A stretch of DNA of 64,000 nucleotides from DAINPP01 sp963667315 (GCA_963667315.1 OY763325.1:1984001-2048000); one strand, 5' to 3'. Counted from the first letter of the stretch, positions 8,437 through 17,806 are shown. Notes: generated from the sequence alone by a model not told the origin. Numbers and translations: made by a program.

Positions 8437-10503
8437 TCATCGTATACTTCTGATCAACGATTTCGCATCCAGTATCAAGGCAACTTTTCCGTCTCCGAGA
8501 ACGGTTGCACCGGAACAATGATCCACCTTCTTGAAATTTTCCTCCAGTGATTTGATGACGATCTGATATTTTCCGATGACTTCATCAATGATAAGGGCAA
8601 CATTTGTATTCCCCGATTGTACGATGATCAGCATCTCTTTTTTTCCGGGCTGGAAAGAAAGGAACGCTGCGAGATCGATCACCGGAATAAACTCATTCTG
8701 AAATTCAAGCGTGCTGCGATTATTGACGTTATGCAGGTCTTTGGGGTTCAACGGCAGGAACTTAACCACCGATTGAATGGGGATGATCAACTTGTTAAAT
8801 CCGGCGGTAATAAGTATCCCGTCTATGATGGCAAGTGTCAGGGGGATATGAATCAGAAATTCAGACCCCGCACCGGGCTCACTGTGAACTTCTATATCAC
8901 CGTGAATGATGTTGATATTATCCTTGACGACATCCATTCCGACACCTCGTCCGGAGATATCCGTCACCACTTTCGCCGTCGAAAAACCCGGGCTGAAGAT
9001 GATCTTATTCGCCTCTTCCTGAGAAAGTCTTTTATCCGGTTCAATCAACTCTTTTTCAATAGCTTTTTTCGTAACGGCTACCGGATCGATTCCCTTACCG
9101 TCATCCTTGATTCTGATCATGACCTCACCGTTCTGATGACTGGCTTCCAGCAATATGGACCCGATTTTCGATTTACCGGCTTTCTCTCTTTCTTCCGGTG
9201 TTTCAATCCCATGATCGATAGAATTTCTCAGCATATGCTTCAACGGATCTTTTATCTTCTCCGTGATCGTCTTATCCAGTTCGGTACTCTCACCTTTTAT
9301 CTCAAAATCGATCAATTTATCCTGTTTTTTGGCAAGATCTCTGACCAGTCTTCGAAAAGGCATCAGGGTATCCTTGATGGCAACCATTCTCGTATCCATC
9401 ACATCTTCCTGAAGATGATTGATATACCGGTCAAGTTCCGTCAATGCGGCTTCCTCTTCGAGATCCATCCAGCCTTTTCTTTCCATGATCTGTCTGATTC
9501 GAGACTTCACTACCACAACCTCACCGATGGATTCCAGAATCCTGTCCAGTTTATCCGTTTCTATTCTCAGGGTACTGGCACGCTGAACCTTTCTGATCTC
9601 CTGCTGTTTCTGGGCGATTGAATCCACGACTTTTTTCGTTATTTTACCGTCTTTAACCAGCTCTTCCCCGATTTTTTTATGCCTGTCCAATGTTTCATTG
9701 ATTTCAGATTCTTCAAGATACCCCTCTTTAACCAGGATTTCCCCTATCTTCGAATCCTCTGCGACACTAATCTCTTCTTCCGAAATCGATTCAACAACGA
9801 TGTCATTATCCATCGCGGCAAAGATAAAAACATCATCGATAGCACTCTTTCCTTGTGGTGATTCCACAATGATTACCCATGAGAGATAATTGACAAACGG
9901 ATCCAGCGTCTGAAACAACGGAACATCTTTAATCTTCATGACCGATTGCTTAATCGCACAATGCGCCGCAAGATCTTCAATCAACAGCAGGGGGTCCGTC
10001 CCCGTTTCAAACACATCCTGCCTGAAACACATCTCTATTCTGAAGAAGCGGTCTTTCACTTCCCGATTTTCTTGTTTTCCGGCATCAGAATTGGCACTTT
10101 CATCACTGATAGCAGCCTCTCCTGCTTTTTTAATCAGGTATTCAACTTCATTTATCTTCTTGGGATCGGGATAGTCCCCCTGTGAAGAAGCGGCGTTTAC
10201 CATCTGATGGATGATATCCTTTGACTGAAACAGGACCTCAATGATCTCCGGTGAATTTTTAATACGTCCATCCCGCAAGGCACTCATTAACTCTTCCAGC
10301 TTATGGGTAAAGGATTCGATATCGGTTAGATTAACAAAACCGGCACTTCCCTTTAATGTATGCATACTCCTGAATATGATCTTTACGGTTTCGGGATTTT
10401 CAGGATCAGATTCCAGATTCAGGAGTTCATTTTCAAGTATACTCAGGTGCTCTTCCGCATCTATAAGAAAGACTTCCAGCATTTCTGAATCGAGATTGGA
10501 CAT
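8437..10503 (-). CDS. cheA: Chemotaxis histidine kinase CheA with MshEN-like insert
   Basis: This 688-aa protein starts with an HPt domain whose phospho-histidine is His48 (M-H-T-L-K-G-S). A P2-type region (about 150-245) is followed by a short module (about 248-300) with I-G-E-I-L-V-K-E-G-Y and I-G-E-E-L-V-K-D-G, resembling the GspE/MshE N-terminal repeat. Then come the dimerisation helices, the HATPase domain (G-R-G-V-G-M-D-V-V) and a CheW-like C-terminal domain. It passes phosphate from receptor arrays to CheY. It is the last gene of a leftward operon, 20 nt after cheY, with GGTGGTGATTAA before the ATG. In this operon it is paired with a soluble receptor-like protein, not with membrane receptors. 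No CheR, CheB, CheC or CheD is present in the window. Confidence 0.93.
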   Translation of the reverse strand: MSNLDSEMLEVFLIDAEEHLSILENELLNLESDPENPETVKIIFRSMHTLKGSAGFVNLTDIESFTHKLEELMSALRDGRIKNSPEIIEVLFQSKDIIHQMVNAASSQGDYPDPKKINEVEYLIKKAGEAAISDESANSDAGKQENREVKDRFFRIEMCFRQDVFETGTDPLLLIEDLAAHCAIKQSVMKIKDVPLFQTLDPFVNYLSWVIIVESPQGKSAIDDVFIFAAMDNDIVVESISEEEISVAEDSKIGEILVKEGYLEESEINETLDRHKKIGEELVKDGKITKKVVDSIAQKQQEIRKVQRASTLRIETDKLDRILESIGEVVVVKSRIRQIMERKGWMDLEEEAALTELDRYINHLQEDVMDTRMVAIKDTLMPFRRLVRDLAKKQDKLIDFEIKGESTELDKTITEKIKDPLKHMLRNSIDHGIETPEEREKAGKSKIGSILLEASHQNGEVMIRIKDDGKGIDPVAVTKKAIEKELIEPDKRLSQEEANKIIFSPGFSTAKVVTDISGRGVGMDVVKDNINIIHGDIEVHSEPGAGSEFLIHIPLTLAIIDGILITAGFNKLIIPIQSVVKFLPLNPKDLHNVNNRSTLEFQNEFIPVIDLAAFLSFQPGKKEMLIIVQSGNTNVALIIDEVIGKYQIVIKSLEENFKKVDHCSGATVLGDGKVALILDAKSLIRSIR

Positions 10504-10523
10504 TTAATCACCACCAGAAAGTG

Positions 10524-10901
10524 TTATTTGATTACTTTTTTGACGATTCCCTGCAATTGTTCCGGTTTAAAGGGTTTGACAAGCCATCCGGTCGCACCGG
10601 CTCTTTTCCCCTCCATCTTCATGGAATCCTGGGATTCTGTTGTCAAAACGAGGATCGGTGTAAACTTGGCATTCCTGTTCTGCTTGATTTCCTTAATAAA
10701 CTCAATCCCACCCATGATCGGCATGTTGATATCCGTAATGATCAGATTGATTCGATTCCCGCCGGCAAAATGTTTCTCCGCAACCGCAAGGGCATCTTTC
10801 CCATTCTTGCCTTCAAGGATGTCATATTCTTTTTTCAACGCCATTTTAACGGCAACTCTTACTGTAGCTGAATCATCAACTATTAAAATCGTTTTATTCA
10901 T
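10524..10901 (-). CDS. cheY: Chemotaxis-type response regulator CheY
   Basis: This 125-aa protein is a stand-alone receiver domain. The acidic pair is D-D near residue 9-10, the phospho-acceptor is Asp57 (I-T-D-I-N-M-P), the conserved Thr is in L-T-T-E and the Lys is 109 (V-K-P-F). It should be phosphorylated by the CheA encoded directly downstream and carry the signal to a flagellar or pilus motor, neither of which is in this window except for the PilB-like ATPase at 42837. Its ATG overlaps the stop of the STAS gene by 8 nt (ATGAATAA), which points to translational coupling. Confidence 0.92.
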   Translation of the reverse strand: MNKTILIVDDSATVRVAVKMALKKEYDILEGKNGKDALAVAEKHFAGGNRINLIITDINMPIMGGIEFIKEIKQNRNAKFTPILVLTTESQDSMKMEGKRAGATGWLVKPFKPEQLQGIVKKVIK

Positions 10902-11178
10902 CGTTCACCTCAAACTCAAGTACGTCATGTGCACCATATGTTATAAATAGTTTTTTTAACGCCTCCGTGATCAGCATCCTGCATTCACATTTTCCGGCAT
11001 CACCGTATTTCTGAAGCGATACAAGCATCTGAAGACCGGCAGTATCTATATCTTCAATGTCGGTAAGATCGAGTATAAAACCTTCACCGGATTCATGCGT
11101 ATCCAATTCGTTCCTGATCCCTTTCATCACTTCCTCAACATTATAGACGGTCAATTCTTTTTCAATCTTATATGTCAT
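10894..11178 (-). CDS. STAS-domain protein (anti-sigma-antagonist-like)
   Basis: The 94-aa protein is a single STAS domain with a conserved strand-loop L-D-L-T-D-I-E-D-I-D-T-A-G-L. The residue at the site normally phosphorylated in SpoIIAA-type proteins is Thr46 rather than Ser. I chose the ATG at 11178 because AGGAGG lies 5 nt upstream; a longer frame to 11250 has no ribosome site. It lies 13 nt after the receptor-like gene and overlaps cheY by 8 nt. No partner kinase of the SpoIIAB/RsbW type is seen nearby. In chemosensory operons STAS proteins are thought to be switch or adaptor parts; its role here is inferred from context. Confidence 0.85.
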   Translation of the reverse strand: MTYKIEKELTVYNVEEVMKGIRNELDTHESGEGFILDLTDIEDIDTAGLQMLVSLQKYGDAGKCECRMLITEALKKLFITYGAHDVLEFEVNDE

Positions 11179-11191
11179 AAAAACCTCCTCA

Positions 11192-12946
11192 TCAAAAGAG
11201 GGTAAACTCTCCACCATCGGATCCCACATCGTCAATTTCCATATGATCACTGGCTTTCAATCGCTCTCTGTACGTTGTAAATTTCTCACTCAAAACCTTT
11301 AGCTCTTCATTCTCAAGGAATTCCTGATCGTATTTGGGAACACTTTGCTCAAACGTCGATACCTCAAGATAGATCTCTTCGTTCTGAGCTTCTACACGTT
11401 GAAGCATCGCTTCAAAATCACCTTGAACATCGTTAATATAACCAAGAGAATCGTTAAATTTTTTCATCATACCGGTATACGAACGCTCTATATCTTTAAC
11501 AAGTCTTTCAAGTCCACTGAATATTGCCTTTAATTCATCTTTCTGAATCAAATCGGTGGAACACGCCTTGAAATTATCGAAAACAAACTGATTGGTTTTA
11601 TAAGTCCCCACAATTCTCGTGGTCACACGATCCAGCCGAAGTGTCGTTTTGGTCACTTTTTCTATCGCCTCATCAAACTCGAGTCTGATGCCCTCGGCCT
11701 TTTTCCCCATCTTGTCCTCAATTCTTGCCAGTTCCGCTTTTATGAGGATGTTCATCGTCTTGAAACGTTTCACAATGACCATCGCGTTGTTCACTTCAGA
11801 CCCCAGCCGTTTGATATTGTCTCCAAAATGATAAAGACTGTCCCTGAGACTCGCCAGACCATTCAGTACATCTTCCATAAACACCGTATTTTTGACCGTG
11901 ATAATCATGACTTCCTGAATGGTTCGATACAGAGATGCTTCATTATTTTCAAGAAAATACAGCGCAAATTCCCTTGAGGGTTCCGATATGGCTTCCTCAA
12001 TATCATTGATAAAGCAGGAAAACTCATCCGCAACTCTGGAAAAAGCGGAAGAAAATTCATTTTTTGAATCCTCCACAATATCCTTCGACACTTCAAGCAC
12101 GAACTTCAAGAAACTCAATTCATGTTCGTCCCCACCTGTAAAATCAAAATGGCGTTGTTCAAGATCGTTCAGAAAATCGATGATATGTTCCATCTGCTGT
12201 CTGAAGATATCCTGTCCCACCATATGCGCCATGATATCGGGAAAAGATGCGGAAGCCATATCCGAACCGGCTTTCATCTTTTGATGAAGAACACTCAGCG
12301 CATCCTCCACGCTTTCAAAACGATCCATCAATTTTGTGAAATTCCCCCGAAGAGCTGAAAATTCTGTAAATTGCGTTATCGTTTCCCTGAAATAGGCGAT
12401 ATTCGGGAAACTCTCCCTGATGATATCACTAATTGTCCTGAAATGTTTGACCAGCATCTGAGTCTGCCGTTCCACTTCTTTTGAGAGAACGGAAAACGCC
12501 CCGCCTTCAGCTCCAAGCTGTGATGATGTGATGGAAGAGTTCAACGCAACCGAGTTGAGGTCTTCAAGCGAGGCTTCAACATTTTTTGCTTCGCTGATGA
12601 TGATTTCCACAAAGGATTCGTCTTTATCACCATGTCCCTCGCTCTTAAAGACATTCTTAAAGATCAAATCCACGTTGTCGATCAATGATGTGACATTCTT
12701 CAGCGATTGGGTAACCCCTTTTCTCAAGATACTCAATTGAGAAATAAAAGAATCGTCTTCATCTTCGGAAGAGGATTGCGTTAACCTCTCCAGAAACTCG
12801 TTGATGAAATGAACAGAAGTCTGAATCTCCTCTTCAAATTTCGGAAGCGATTCATAAACCTGTCTGGCCAGTTCTTCACTGCCCATGATACTATCCTGAA
12901 TATTTTGTTTTATGTCACGTATACGACTACTGTAATCTTCACTCAA
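11192..12946 (-). CDS. Soluble chemoreceptor-like coiled-coil protein
   Basis: This 584-aa, almost wholly helical acidic protein has no membrane segment. Residues 124-163 carry a diverged chemoreceptor hairpin tip: L-N-S-V-A-L-N-S-S-I, then Q-L-G-A-E-G-G-A-F-S-V-L-S-K-E-V-E, corresponding to the usual L-A-L-N-A-A-I-E-A-A-R-A-G-E-x-G-x-G-F-A-V-V-A-x-E-V. The tip lies near the N-terminus and about 420 residues of further coiled coil follow, the reverse of the normal receptor order. It heads the operon with STAS, CheY and CheA, so it is probably the input or scaffold of that CheA (inference). The start is TTG with GAGG 8 nt upstream; the annotation as a receptor rests only on the tip motif and the context. 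Confidence 0.72.
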   Translation of the reverse strand: MSEDYSSRIRDIKQNIQDSIMGSEELARQVYESLPKFEEEIQTSVHFINEFLERLTQSSSEDEDDSFISQLSILRKGVTQSLKNVTSLIDNVDLIFKNVFKSEGHGDKDESFVEIIISEAKNVEASLEDLNSVALNSSITSSQLGAEGGAFSVLSKEVERQTQMLVKHFRTISDIIRESFPNIAYFRETITQFTEFSALRGNFTKLMDRFESVEDALSVLHQKMKAGSDMASASFPDIMAHMVGQDIFRQQMEHIIDFLNDLEQRHFDFTGGDEHELSFLKFVLEVSKDIVEDSKNEFSSAFSRVADEFSCFINDIEEAISEPSREFALYFLENNEASLYRTIQEVMIITVKNTVFMEDVLNGLASLRDSLYHFGDNIKRLGSEVNNAMVIVKRFKTMNILIKAELARIEDKMGKKAEGIRLEFDEAIEKVTKTTLRLDRVTTRIVGTYKTNQFVFDNFKACSTDLIQKDELKAIFSGLERLVKDIERSYTGMMKKFNDSLGYINDVQGDFEAMLQRVEAQNEEIYLEVSTFEQSVPKYDQEFLENEELKVLSEKFTTYRERLKASDHMEIDDVGSDGGEFTLF

Positions 12947-12976
12947 GATAAAAACCTCATTTATTAAGATTTAAAG

Positions 12977-13006
12977 ATTATACCTTAAAACAGGTCTTAT
13001 TATCAA
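12977..13006 (-). promoter_or_regulatory. Promoter of the receptor-like/STAS/cheY/cheA operon
   Basis: On the minus strand TTGATA (13006-13001), an 18-bp spacer and TATAAT (12982-12977) lie about 30 nt before the TTG start. Confidence 0.65.
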
Positions 13007-13054
13007 TAAACGGAATCACACCTGCTTTCGTCCCCAACCCTTTAAAATCACGGT

Positions 13055-15016
13055 TTAATCCAGCGGAATGACATCATCCGGTGAGGCAATATGCGTCTTT
13101 TTGTTTGAAGGGCGAACAGATTGCATCCCATTGACGCGCTTTCTTCTATCATGCTTCTGATCGTTATCGTGATCCCGCTGATGATCAACCGGTCGGCGTC
13201 CGCCGGAACCCCCAACCATTCGGCTCAGTTCTCCGACAAGACTGTTAAGATTCTCCGCCTGCGCATTCAATTCTTCCGATGATGAGGCCGTTTCTTCAGC
13301 ATTCGCGGCATTCTGCTGCGTCACCTGCTCCATCTGACTGAGCGCCTGATTGATCTGATCGATTCCCTGTGCCTGTTCTTTTGTTGCAACGTTAATTTCT
13401 TCAATCAGCTTATTCAGATTAATCGATTCCCTGTTTATCTCACTAAGAGACTCACCGACTCTGCCGGCAACCTCCATCCCGCTCTTTGACAATTCGATGT
13501 TTTTTTCGATGATCGTCTTCGTATCATTCGCCGCCTTGGCACTTCTCTGCGCCAGATTTCTGACTTCCTCCGCCACTACGGCAAACCCTGCCCCGGCTTC
13601 CCCCGCTCTTGCCGCTTCAACCGCCGCGTTGAGCGACAGGATATTCGTCTGGAAGGCAATATCATCGATGACCTTGATGATCTTGGAAATCTCTTTACTG
13701 GAATCGTTCAATTTCTGCATGGATCCCATCATATCTTCCATTTCATGCTGACCCTTTTCGGAAGATTGCGTTGCCGTAACGGAGATCTGTGTTGCCTGTG
13801 TGGTATTTTCAGAGGTTCTCTGAAGCATCGAACTGGATTCATTTAGCGTCGCAGCCGTCTCCTCAAGCGAAGAGGCCTGTTCACTGCTACCTTCTGCAAG
13901 CTGCTGACTGGCACCGGACAGTTCGTTGGAAGCCTGCGTTACCTGAGAAGAGGATTCCGTTAACCCTTCCATCACCCTTTTCAGAGACAGTGTGATACTT
14001 CTCGCAATGATGATGGCGATAAAAATACCAAGGGCAATCGCAACGATAGAGAAAATCACAAGGATCATCTGCGTCTGATTCGCCAGATTTACCATGACCT
14101 CATCGGTCATCACATTTTGTTTGGTCGTATCGACGATCTGATCAAAATACCCCTTGACCGTGTTCACTGTTTCAGACGTTTCCGTGTTGTATATGGCCTT
14201 CGCCTCGTTATATGAAGCGACAAGAGTATCTATTCTTTCAATTATGTCCTCGATAAGCGCTTTGACCTCTTCCATCCTGGGAACGGTATGTGTCCGAAAA
14301 TAGGTAAGTGAACGCTCATACCTGTCCTCGGTTCCCGAAGACAGGATATTCTGAATATCCTGGGCGGAATCATGCAGCAGCTTATGCGGTTCTTTAATCG
14401 CTTCAAAATAAAATGTAAGTTGTGTATCCAGGGCTTCCAGTTCACGGGTTTCGCTCCCGTATAAAAATTTCCCGAATCCGCATTCCCGATAATTCATTTC
14501 AACGGATAAAACATCCCGCTTCTCCATCAGATCCATGAGCAACATGTTCATCCAGGCATAATGATCCCTTTCTTTCTGAGCAAAGAAGCCACTCCACGCC
14601 GGATCAATATCCACATATTTTTCAGCTATTTTCAAAGCACTCCGATGTAATGCGTCATGCGGTTCTTCGATCAACTGCAGAATGCTACTGATCTGCGGTA
14701 CAACCTTTTCCGCCTCTGTCCTCTCATTTGAATAATACCATTGTCCGAAACCGCATTTATGTGGATCGGTGTTGATGGTTAAGGTATCAACATTAGGGTT
14801 CATGATAAATTCATTCAAAGAAGCCGCCCATTCAAGGTGATCAACCTTCTTTTCAATGATGGTTCCGGTAATCTTATTCCCTGAGATTACTTCATTCGCA
14901 TTCGTTACGATCTGAGAGATATTGAAGACTGCAAAGATCGATAAAACACTTAGAATCACAAGAATTACGACAAATCCCAAAAGGATCTTTGCACCGAGTG
15001 TCAAATTTCTGAACAT
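13055..15016 (-). CDS. Chemoreceptor with two tandem CZB-type zinc-binding sensor modules
   Basis: This 653-aa methyl-accepting protein starts at the ATG at 15016 (AGGGGTGATTGG upstream; the longer frame adds 30 residues without a ribosome site). Membrane helices lie at about 11-32 and 317-338. Between them are two repeats with the CZB ligand pattern of one Cys and three His: His60, Cys88, His120, His124, and His152, Cys179, His211, His215, each within D-H-x-x-W, C-G-F-G and E-P-H-x-x-L-H. The cytoplasmic part has the standard signalling hairpin (tip near residue 455; L-N-A-A-V-E-A-A-R-A-G-E). The HAMP region is short. It ends in S-P-D-D-V-I-P-L-D, a tail shared with the next receptor. It probably senses zinc, or an oxidant acting on the Cys (inference). 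Confidence 0.88.
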   Translation of the reverse strand: MFRNLTLGAKILLGFVVILVILSVLSIFAVFNISQIVTNANEVISGNKITGTIIEKKVDHLEWAASLNEFIMNPNVDTLTINTDPHKCGFGQWYYSNERTEAEKVVPQISSILQLIEEPHDALHRSALKIAEKYVDIDPAWSGFFAQKERDHYAWMNMLLMDLMEKRDVLSVEMNYRECGFGKFLYGSETRELEALDTQLTFYFEAIKEPHKLLHDSAQDIQNILSSGTEDRYERSLTYFRTHTVPRMEEVKALIEDIIERIDTLVASYNEAKAIYNTETSETVNTVKGYFDQIVDTTKQNVMTDEVMVNLANQTQMILVIFSIVAIALGIFIAIIIARSITLSLKRVMEGLTESSSQVTQASNELSGASQQLAEGSSEQASSLEETAATLNESSSMLQRTSENTTQATQISVTATQSSEKGQHEMEDMMGSMQKLNDSSKEISKIIKVIDDIAFQTNILSLNAAVEAARAGEAGAGFAVVAEEVRNLAQRSAKAANDTKTIIEKNIELSKSGMEVAGRVGESLSEINRESINLNKLIEEINVATKEQAQGIDQINQALSQMEQVTQQNAANAEETASSSEELNAQAENLNSLVGELSRMVGGSGGRRPVDHQRDHDNDQKHDRRKRVNGMQSVRPSNKKTHIASPDDVIPLD

Positions 15017-15123
15017 CCAATCACCCCTGTCATTATGGTCAGCTCTTTCTGTTTGAAAGTCACCCGAAACGGTCGAATGAGGTTTCCGGACAACAATTAC
15101 ATTCATATTGATAAGCCAGGTAT

Positions 15124-15153
15124 ATTATAACATTATTTTAATAATTTACACAA
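15124..15153 (-). promoter_or_regulatory. Promoter of the CZB chemoreceptor gene
   Basis: On the minus strand TTGTGT (15153-15148), an 18-bp spacer and TATAAT (15129-15124). The same hexamers and spacer length occur upstream of cheW (17807-17836). Confidence 0.7.
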
Positions 15154-15223
15154 CCTACTTGCACTTGAGGTTAAAAACTCATTTTTTTTAAAATATAATA
15201 ATCGAAATCATCTATCATTTTTA

Positions 15224-15254
15224 AAAGCAAAAAGAGGACATCACGCCCTCTTTT
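15224..15254 (-). terminator. Terminator of the cheW/chemoreceptor operon
   Basis: On the minus strand AAAAGAGG (15254-15247), a 9-nt loop and CCTCTTTT (15237-15230) are followed by more T residues. It lies 16 nt after the receptor stop codon. Confidence 0.75.
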
Positions 15255-15269
15255 CACCTGTTCATTCAA

Positions 15270-17228
15270 TCAAAATCCGCCATTATCATCTTCCAGCGGA
15301 ATGACATCCTCCGGACTGACGGCATGTGTCTTCTTTACCGGCTTGGCAATCGTCGTTCTTTTCGAAGGGGGGGAGTAACTTTTCAAACCGGGTTTCTGTG
15401 CCGGCGGTCTTCTTCTGTTAACCTGACCACCACCGCCGCCTCGTGACGTCGGCTGACTATGTGTAAGCGCGCGGCTACCGGTTATCATCTCATTCAACCG
15501 TGCGACGATATCATTCAGACTCTCAGCCTGTGCACTCATTTCTTCGGATGAAGAAGCTGTTTCTTCAGCGTTTGCCGCATTCTGCTGCGTCACCTGCTCC
15601 ATCTGATTCACCGCTGCGTTAATCTGATTGATGCCCTGCGTTTGCTCCTTGCTCGCCGTGTTGATCTCGTCAATAAGATTATTCAATTCACCCGACTGCT
15701 GATTGATCTCCTGAAGCGCTTCCTGAACCCGCTGTGCCACACTCACGCCGGCTTCAGACATCTGAAGGTTCTTTTCGATGATCTCTGTCGTATCCTGTGC
15801 CGCCTTGGCACTTCTCTGTGCCAGATTTCTGACCTCTTCGGCGACAACGGCAAAGCCCGCTCCCGCTTCTCCCGCTCTTGCAGCCTCAACCGCTGCATTG
15901 AGTGACAGGATATTCGTCTGGAAGGCGATATCATCGATAACCTTGATGATCTTGGACAATTCCCCGCTGGACTCTTTGATCTCTATCATCGACTGCATCA
16001 TGTTCTTCATCTCGGAACTGCCCTTTTCGGAAGCCGTTGAGGCGGAAAGAGACAATTCAGAGGCCCTTGATGTGTTATCCGATGTCTGTTGAATCATTGA
16101 ACTGGATTCGTTCAACGTTGCAGAAGTCTCTTCCAGCGAAGAGGCCTGTTCGCTGCTGCCCTCCGCGAGTTGCTGACTCGCCGCGGAAAGCTGTTCGGAA
16201 GCCGAGGCAACCTGTTCCGCACCATCCGTTAATCCCTGATTAATCTCAGTCAGCGGCCCGATAATACTGCGGACAACGAGTAAGGATACAACGATGCCAA
16301 CAACAACACCGACAACGGAAAGCACAAGCACGAGCATAATCGTGGAATTCTGAAGCCCCTGCATCTCCTCTTTCTGTTCCGATCGTAACGATTCAACTGC
16401 GGAGATAAACGCAACCCTCGTTGATAATAGTGTATCGCTGTAATCCTGACCGTCGTTATAGGCTTCAACATTCTCGTTAAACGCATTCTGATATTCCACA
16501 CCGTATTGACGTACATCATCATAGAGATTCTTATCCTCCGTACTGTTTACATCGGATTTTGCCGAATCGATCGCCGCCAAAATCACCTGCATCTTGTTTG
16601 CCATATCCGTCACATACTGCTTGTCATGGTACAGCTGATAGTTTTTCTCTATCTGTCTTGCTTCCAATGCAAGCTTGATCAGTTCACTCGCATCTTCCGC
16701 CTGTTTGTTGTCCAACTTGATCACCGACATGTCAACATTGTTATCCAGCGCCTGAATCATATCATTCTGCTGTTTTTCCTTCATCTGTTCACAAAGCTTG
16801 ATGAATTCACGTGCCGTTGTGATCATGGTATTCCTTGTTGGTACAATATTGTCTTCATAATTCTTTTTATACAGCTCGAAATTTTGATAATAAGTGTCAG
16901 CGTCCGACTTTATCGTATCCATTCTGCTTTTATCGGCTGCATCGTTTAATTTCCCTCTCGTTTCATCCGTCTGGAGCTTGATATCCGTAATAATCTTTTC
17001 AACCTCATCGGCAGAATCCTGATTCGGGTTTTCTATATAATCTTTTGCCGCTATGCCAACGTTGAGGGCATACTTCACCAGTCTGTTGGCGTCATCAGCC
17101 GTTTCCACCTTGTTGGCTGAATTAGTGATCCCGTTCCATGACATAAATCCGACAACGACGATGATAACGATCAAAAGGATAAACCCCATCCATATCTTCG
17201 TACTCAGCTTCATATTGATTCCAAACAT
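15270..17228 (-). CDS. Methyl-accepting chemotaxis protein with helical-bundle sensor
   Basis: This 652-aa membrane receptor has helices at about 13-30 and 295-318 and an all-helical periplasmic sensor of about 260 residues between them; I cannot assign a ligand. The cytoplasmic part has almost no HAMP spacing and the standard hairpin with tip near residue 436 (F-Q-T-N-I-L-S-L-N-A-A-V-E-A-A). A Gly/Pro-rich linker and a tail S-P-E-D-V-I-P-L-E-D-D end the protein, matching the tail of the neighbouring receptor; such tails may recruit a methyltransferase or an adaptor (inference). The start lies 6 nt after the cheW stop, with GGAGTGATC upstream. The signalling halves of the two receptors are nearly identical, so they should join the same arrays. 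Confidence 0.9.
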   Translation of the reverse strand: MFGINMKLSTKIWMGFILLIVIIVVVGFMSWNGITNSANKVETADDANRLVKYALNVGIAAKDYIENPNQDSADEVEKIITDIKLQTDETRGKLNDAADKSRMDTIKSDADTYYQNFELYKKNYEDNIVPTRNTMITTAREFIKLCEQMKEKQQNDMIQALDNNVDMSVIKLDNKQAEDASELIKLALEARQIEKNYQLYHDKQYVTDMANKMQVILAAIDSAKSDVNSTEDKNLYDDVRQYGVEYQNAFNENVEAYNDGQDYSDTLLSTRVAFISAVESLRSEQKEEMQGLQNSTIMLVLVLSVVGVVVGIVVSLLVVRSIIGPLTEINQGLTDGAEQVASASEQLSAASQQLAEGSSEQASSLEETSATLNESSSMIQQTSDNTSRASELSLSASTASEKGSSEMKNMMQSMIEIKESSGELSKIIKVIDDIAFQTNILSLNAAVEAARAGEAGAGFAVVAEEVRNLAQRSAKAAQDTTEIIEKNLQMSEAGVSVAQRVQEALQEINQQSGELNNLIDEINTASKEQTQGINQINAAVNQMEQVTQQNAANAEETASSSEEMSAQAESLNDIVARLNEMITGSRALTHSQPTSRGGGGGQVNRRRPPAQKPGLKSYSPPSKRTTIAKPVKKTHAVSPEDVIPLEDDNGGF

Positions 17229-17234
17229 AGGCGA

Positions 17235-17711
17235 TCACTCCTTCGATTCTTCGGCAATAAAGGCCAACTCATTTTCGGTCAGAACCTTTTCGATATCCAG
17301 CAGCATAATGACCTTTTCATTCTGCTTTCCCATCCCGATAATGAAATCGGAATCCACTTCAACCCCATATCTTGGAGGCGGTTCAATCATCGCATCCTCA
17401 AGCTTGACAACCTCCGATACGGAATCCACAACGATCCCCATCTGCCGTTTCTTTTCTCCCAGGGTCACTTCAAGGACAACGAATACCGTTCTGTCCGTGT
17501 ATTCCTTTTCCTCAAGGTTGAATTTCAATCTCAAATCCATCAGCGGAATGATCTTTCCCCTCAGGTTGATAACCCCCTTGATAAACGTTGGCATCCTTGG
17601 GACTTCAGTGATTTCCGTCCTGCCAATGATCTCCTGAACTTTTAAAACAGGAATCCCATAGGTTTCTTTACCAAGTCTTAAAGTCAAATATATCCCGGCT
17701 TTGGCTTCCAT
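17235..17711 (-). CDS. cheW: Chemotaxis coupling protein CheW
   Basis: This 158-aa protein is a single CheW domain: Y-G-I-P-V-L-K-V-Q-E-I, M-P-x-F-I-K-G-V-I-N-L-R-G-K-I-I-P and G-I-V-V-D-S-V-S-E-V signatures are all present. It couples membrane receptors to CheA; the only CheA in the window is at 8437. GGAGGTG precedes the ATG, and the next gene, a chemoreceptor, starts 6 nt after its stop, so the two form an operon behind the promoter at 17807-17836. Confidence 0.94.
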   Translation of the reverse strand: MEAKAGIYLTLRLGKETYGIPVLKVQEIIGRTEITEVPRMPTFIKGVINLRGKIIPLMDLRLKFNLEEKEYTDRTVFVVLEVTLGEKKRQMGIVVDSVSEVVKLEDAMIEPPPRYGVEVDSDFIIGMGKQNEKVIMLLDIEKVLTENELAFIAEESKE

Positions 17712-17806
17712 ACAGGCACCTCCATTTGATGAGTGGTTTGAAATTTATATTGTTTCAAAAAAACATATCGAAAGAAATTTATGATAAAACATAATACACT
17801 GAAAGT

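Noticed and set aside
8617..9621. Long open frame of 334 codons opposite cheA
   Set aside because: It lies entirely antisense to a well-supported CheA, has no ribosome site and its translation is rich in His/Phe/Arg with no recognisable domain.
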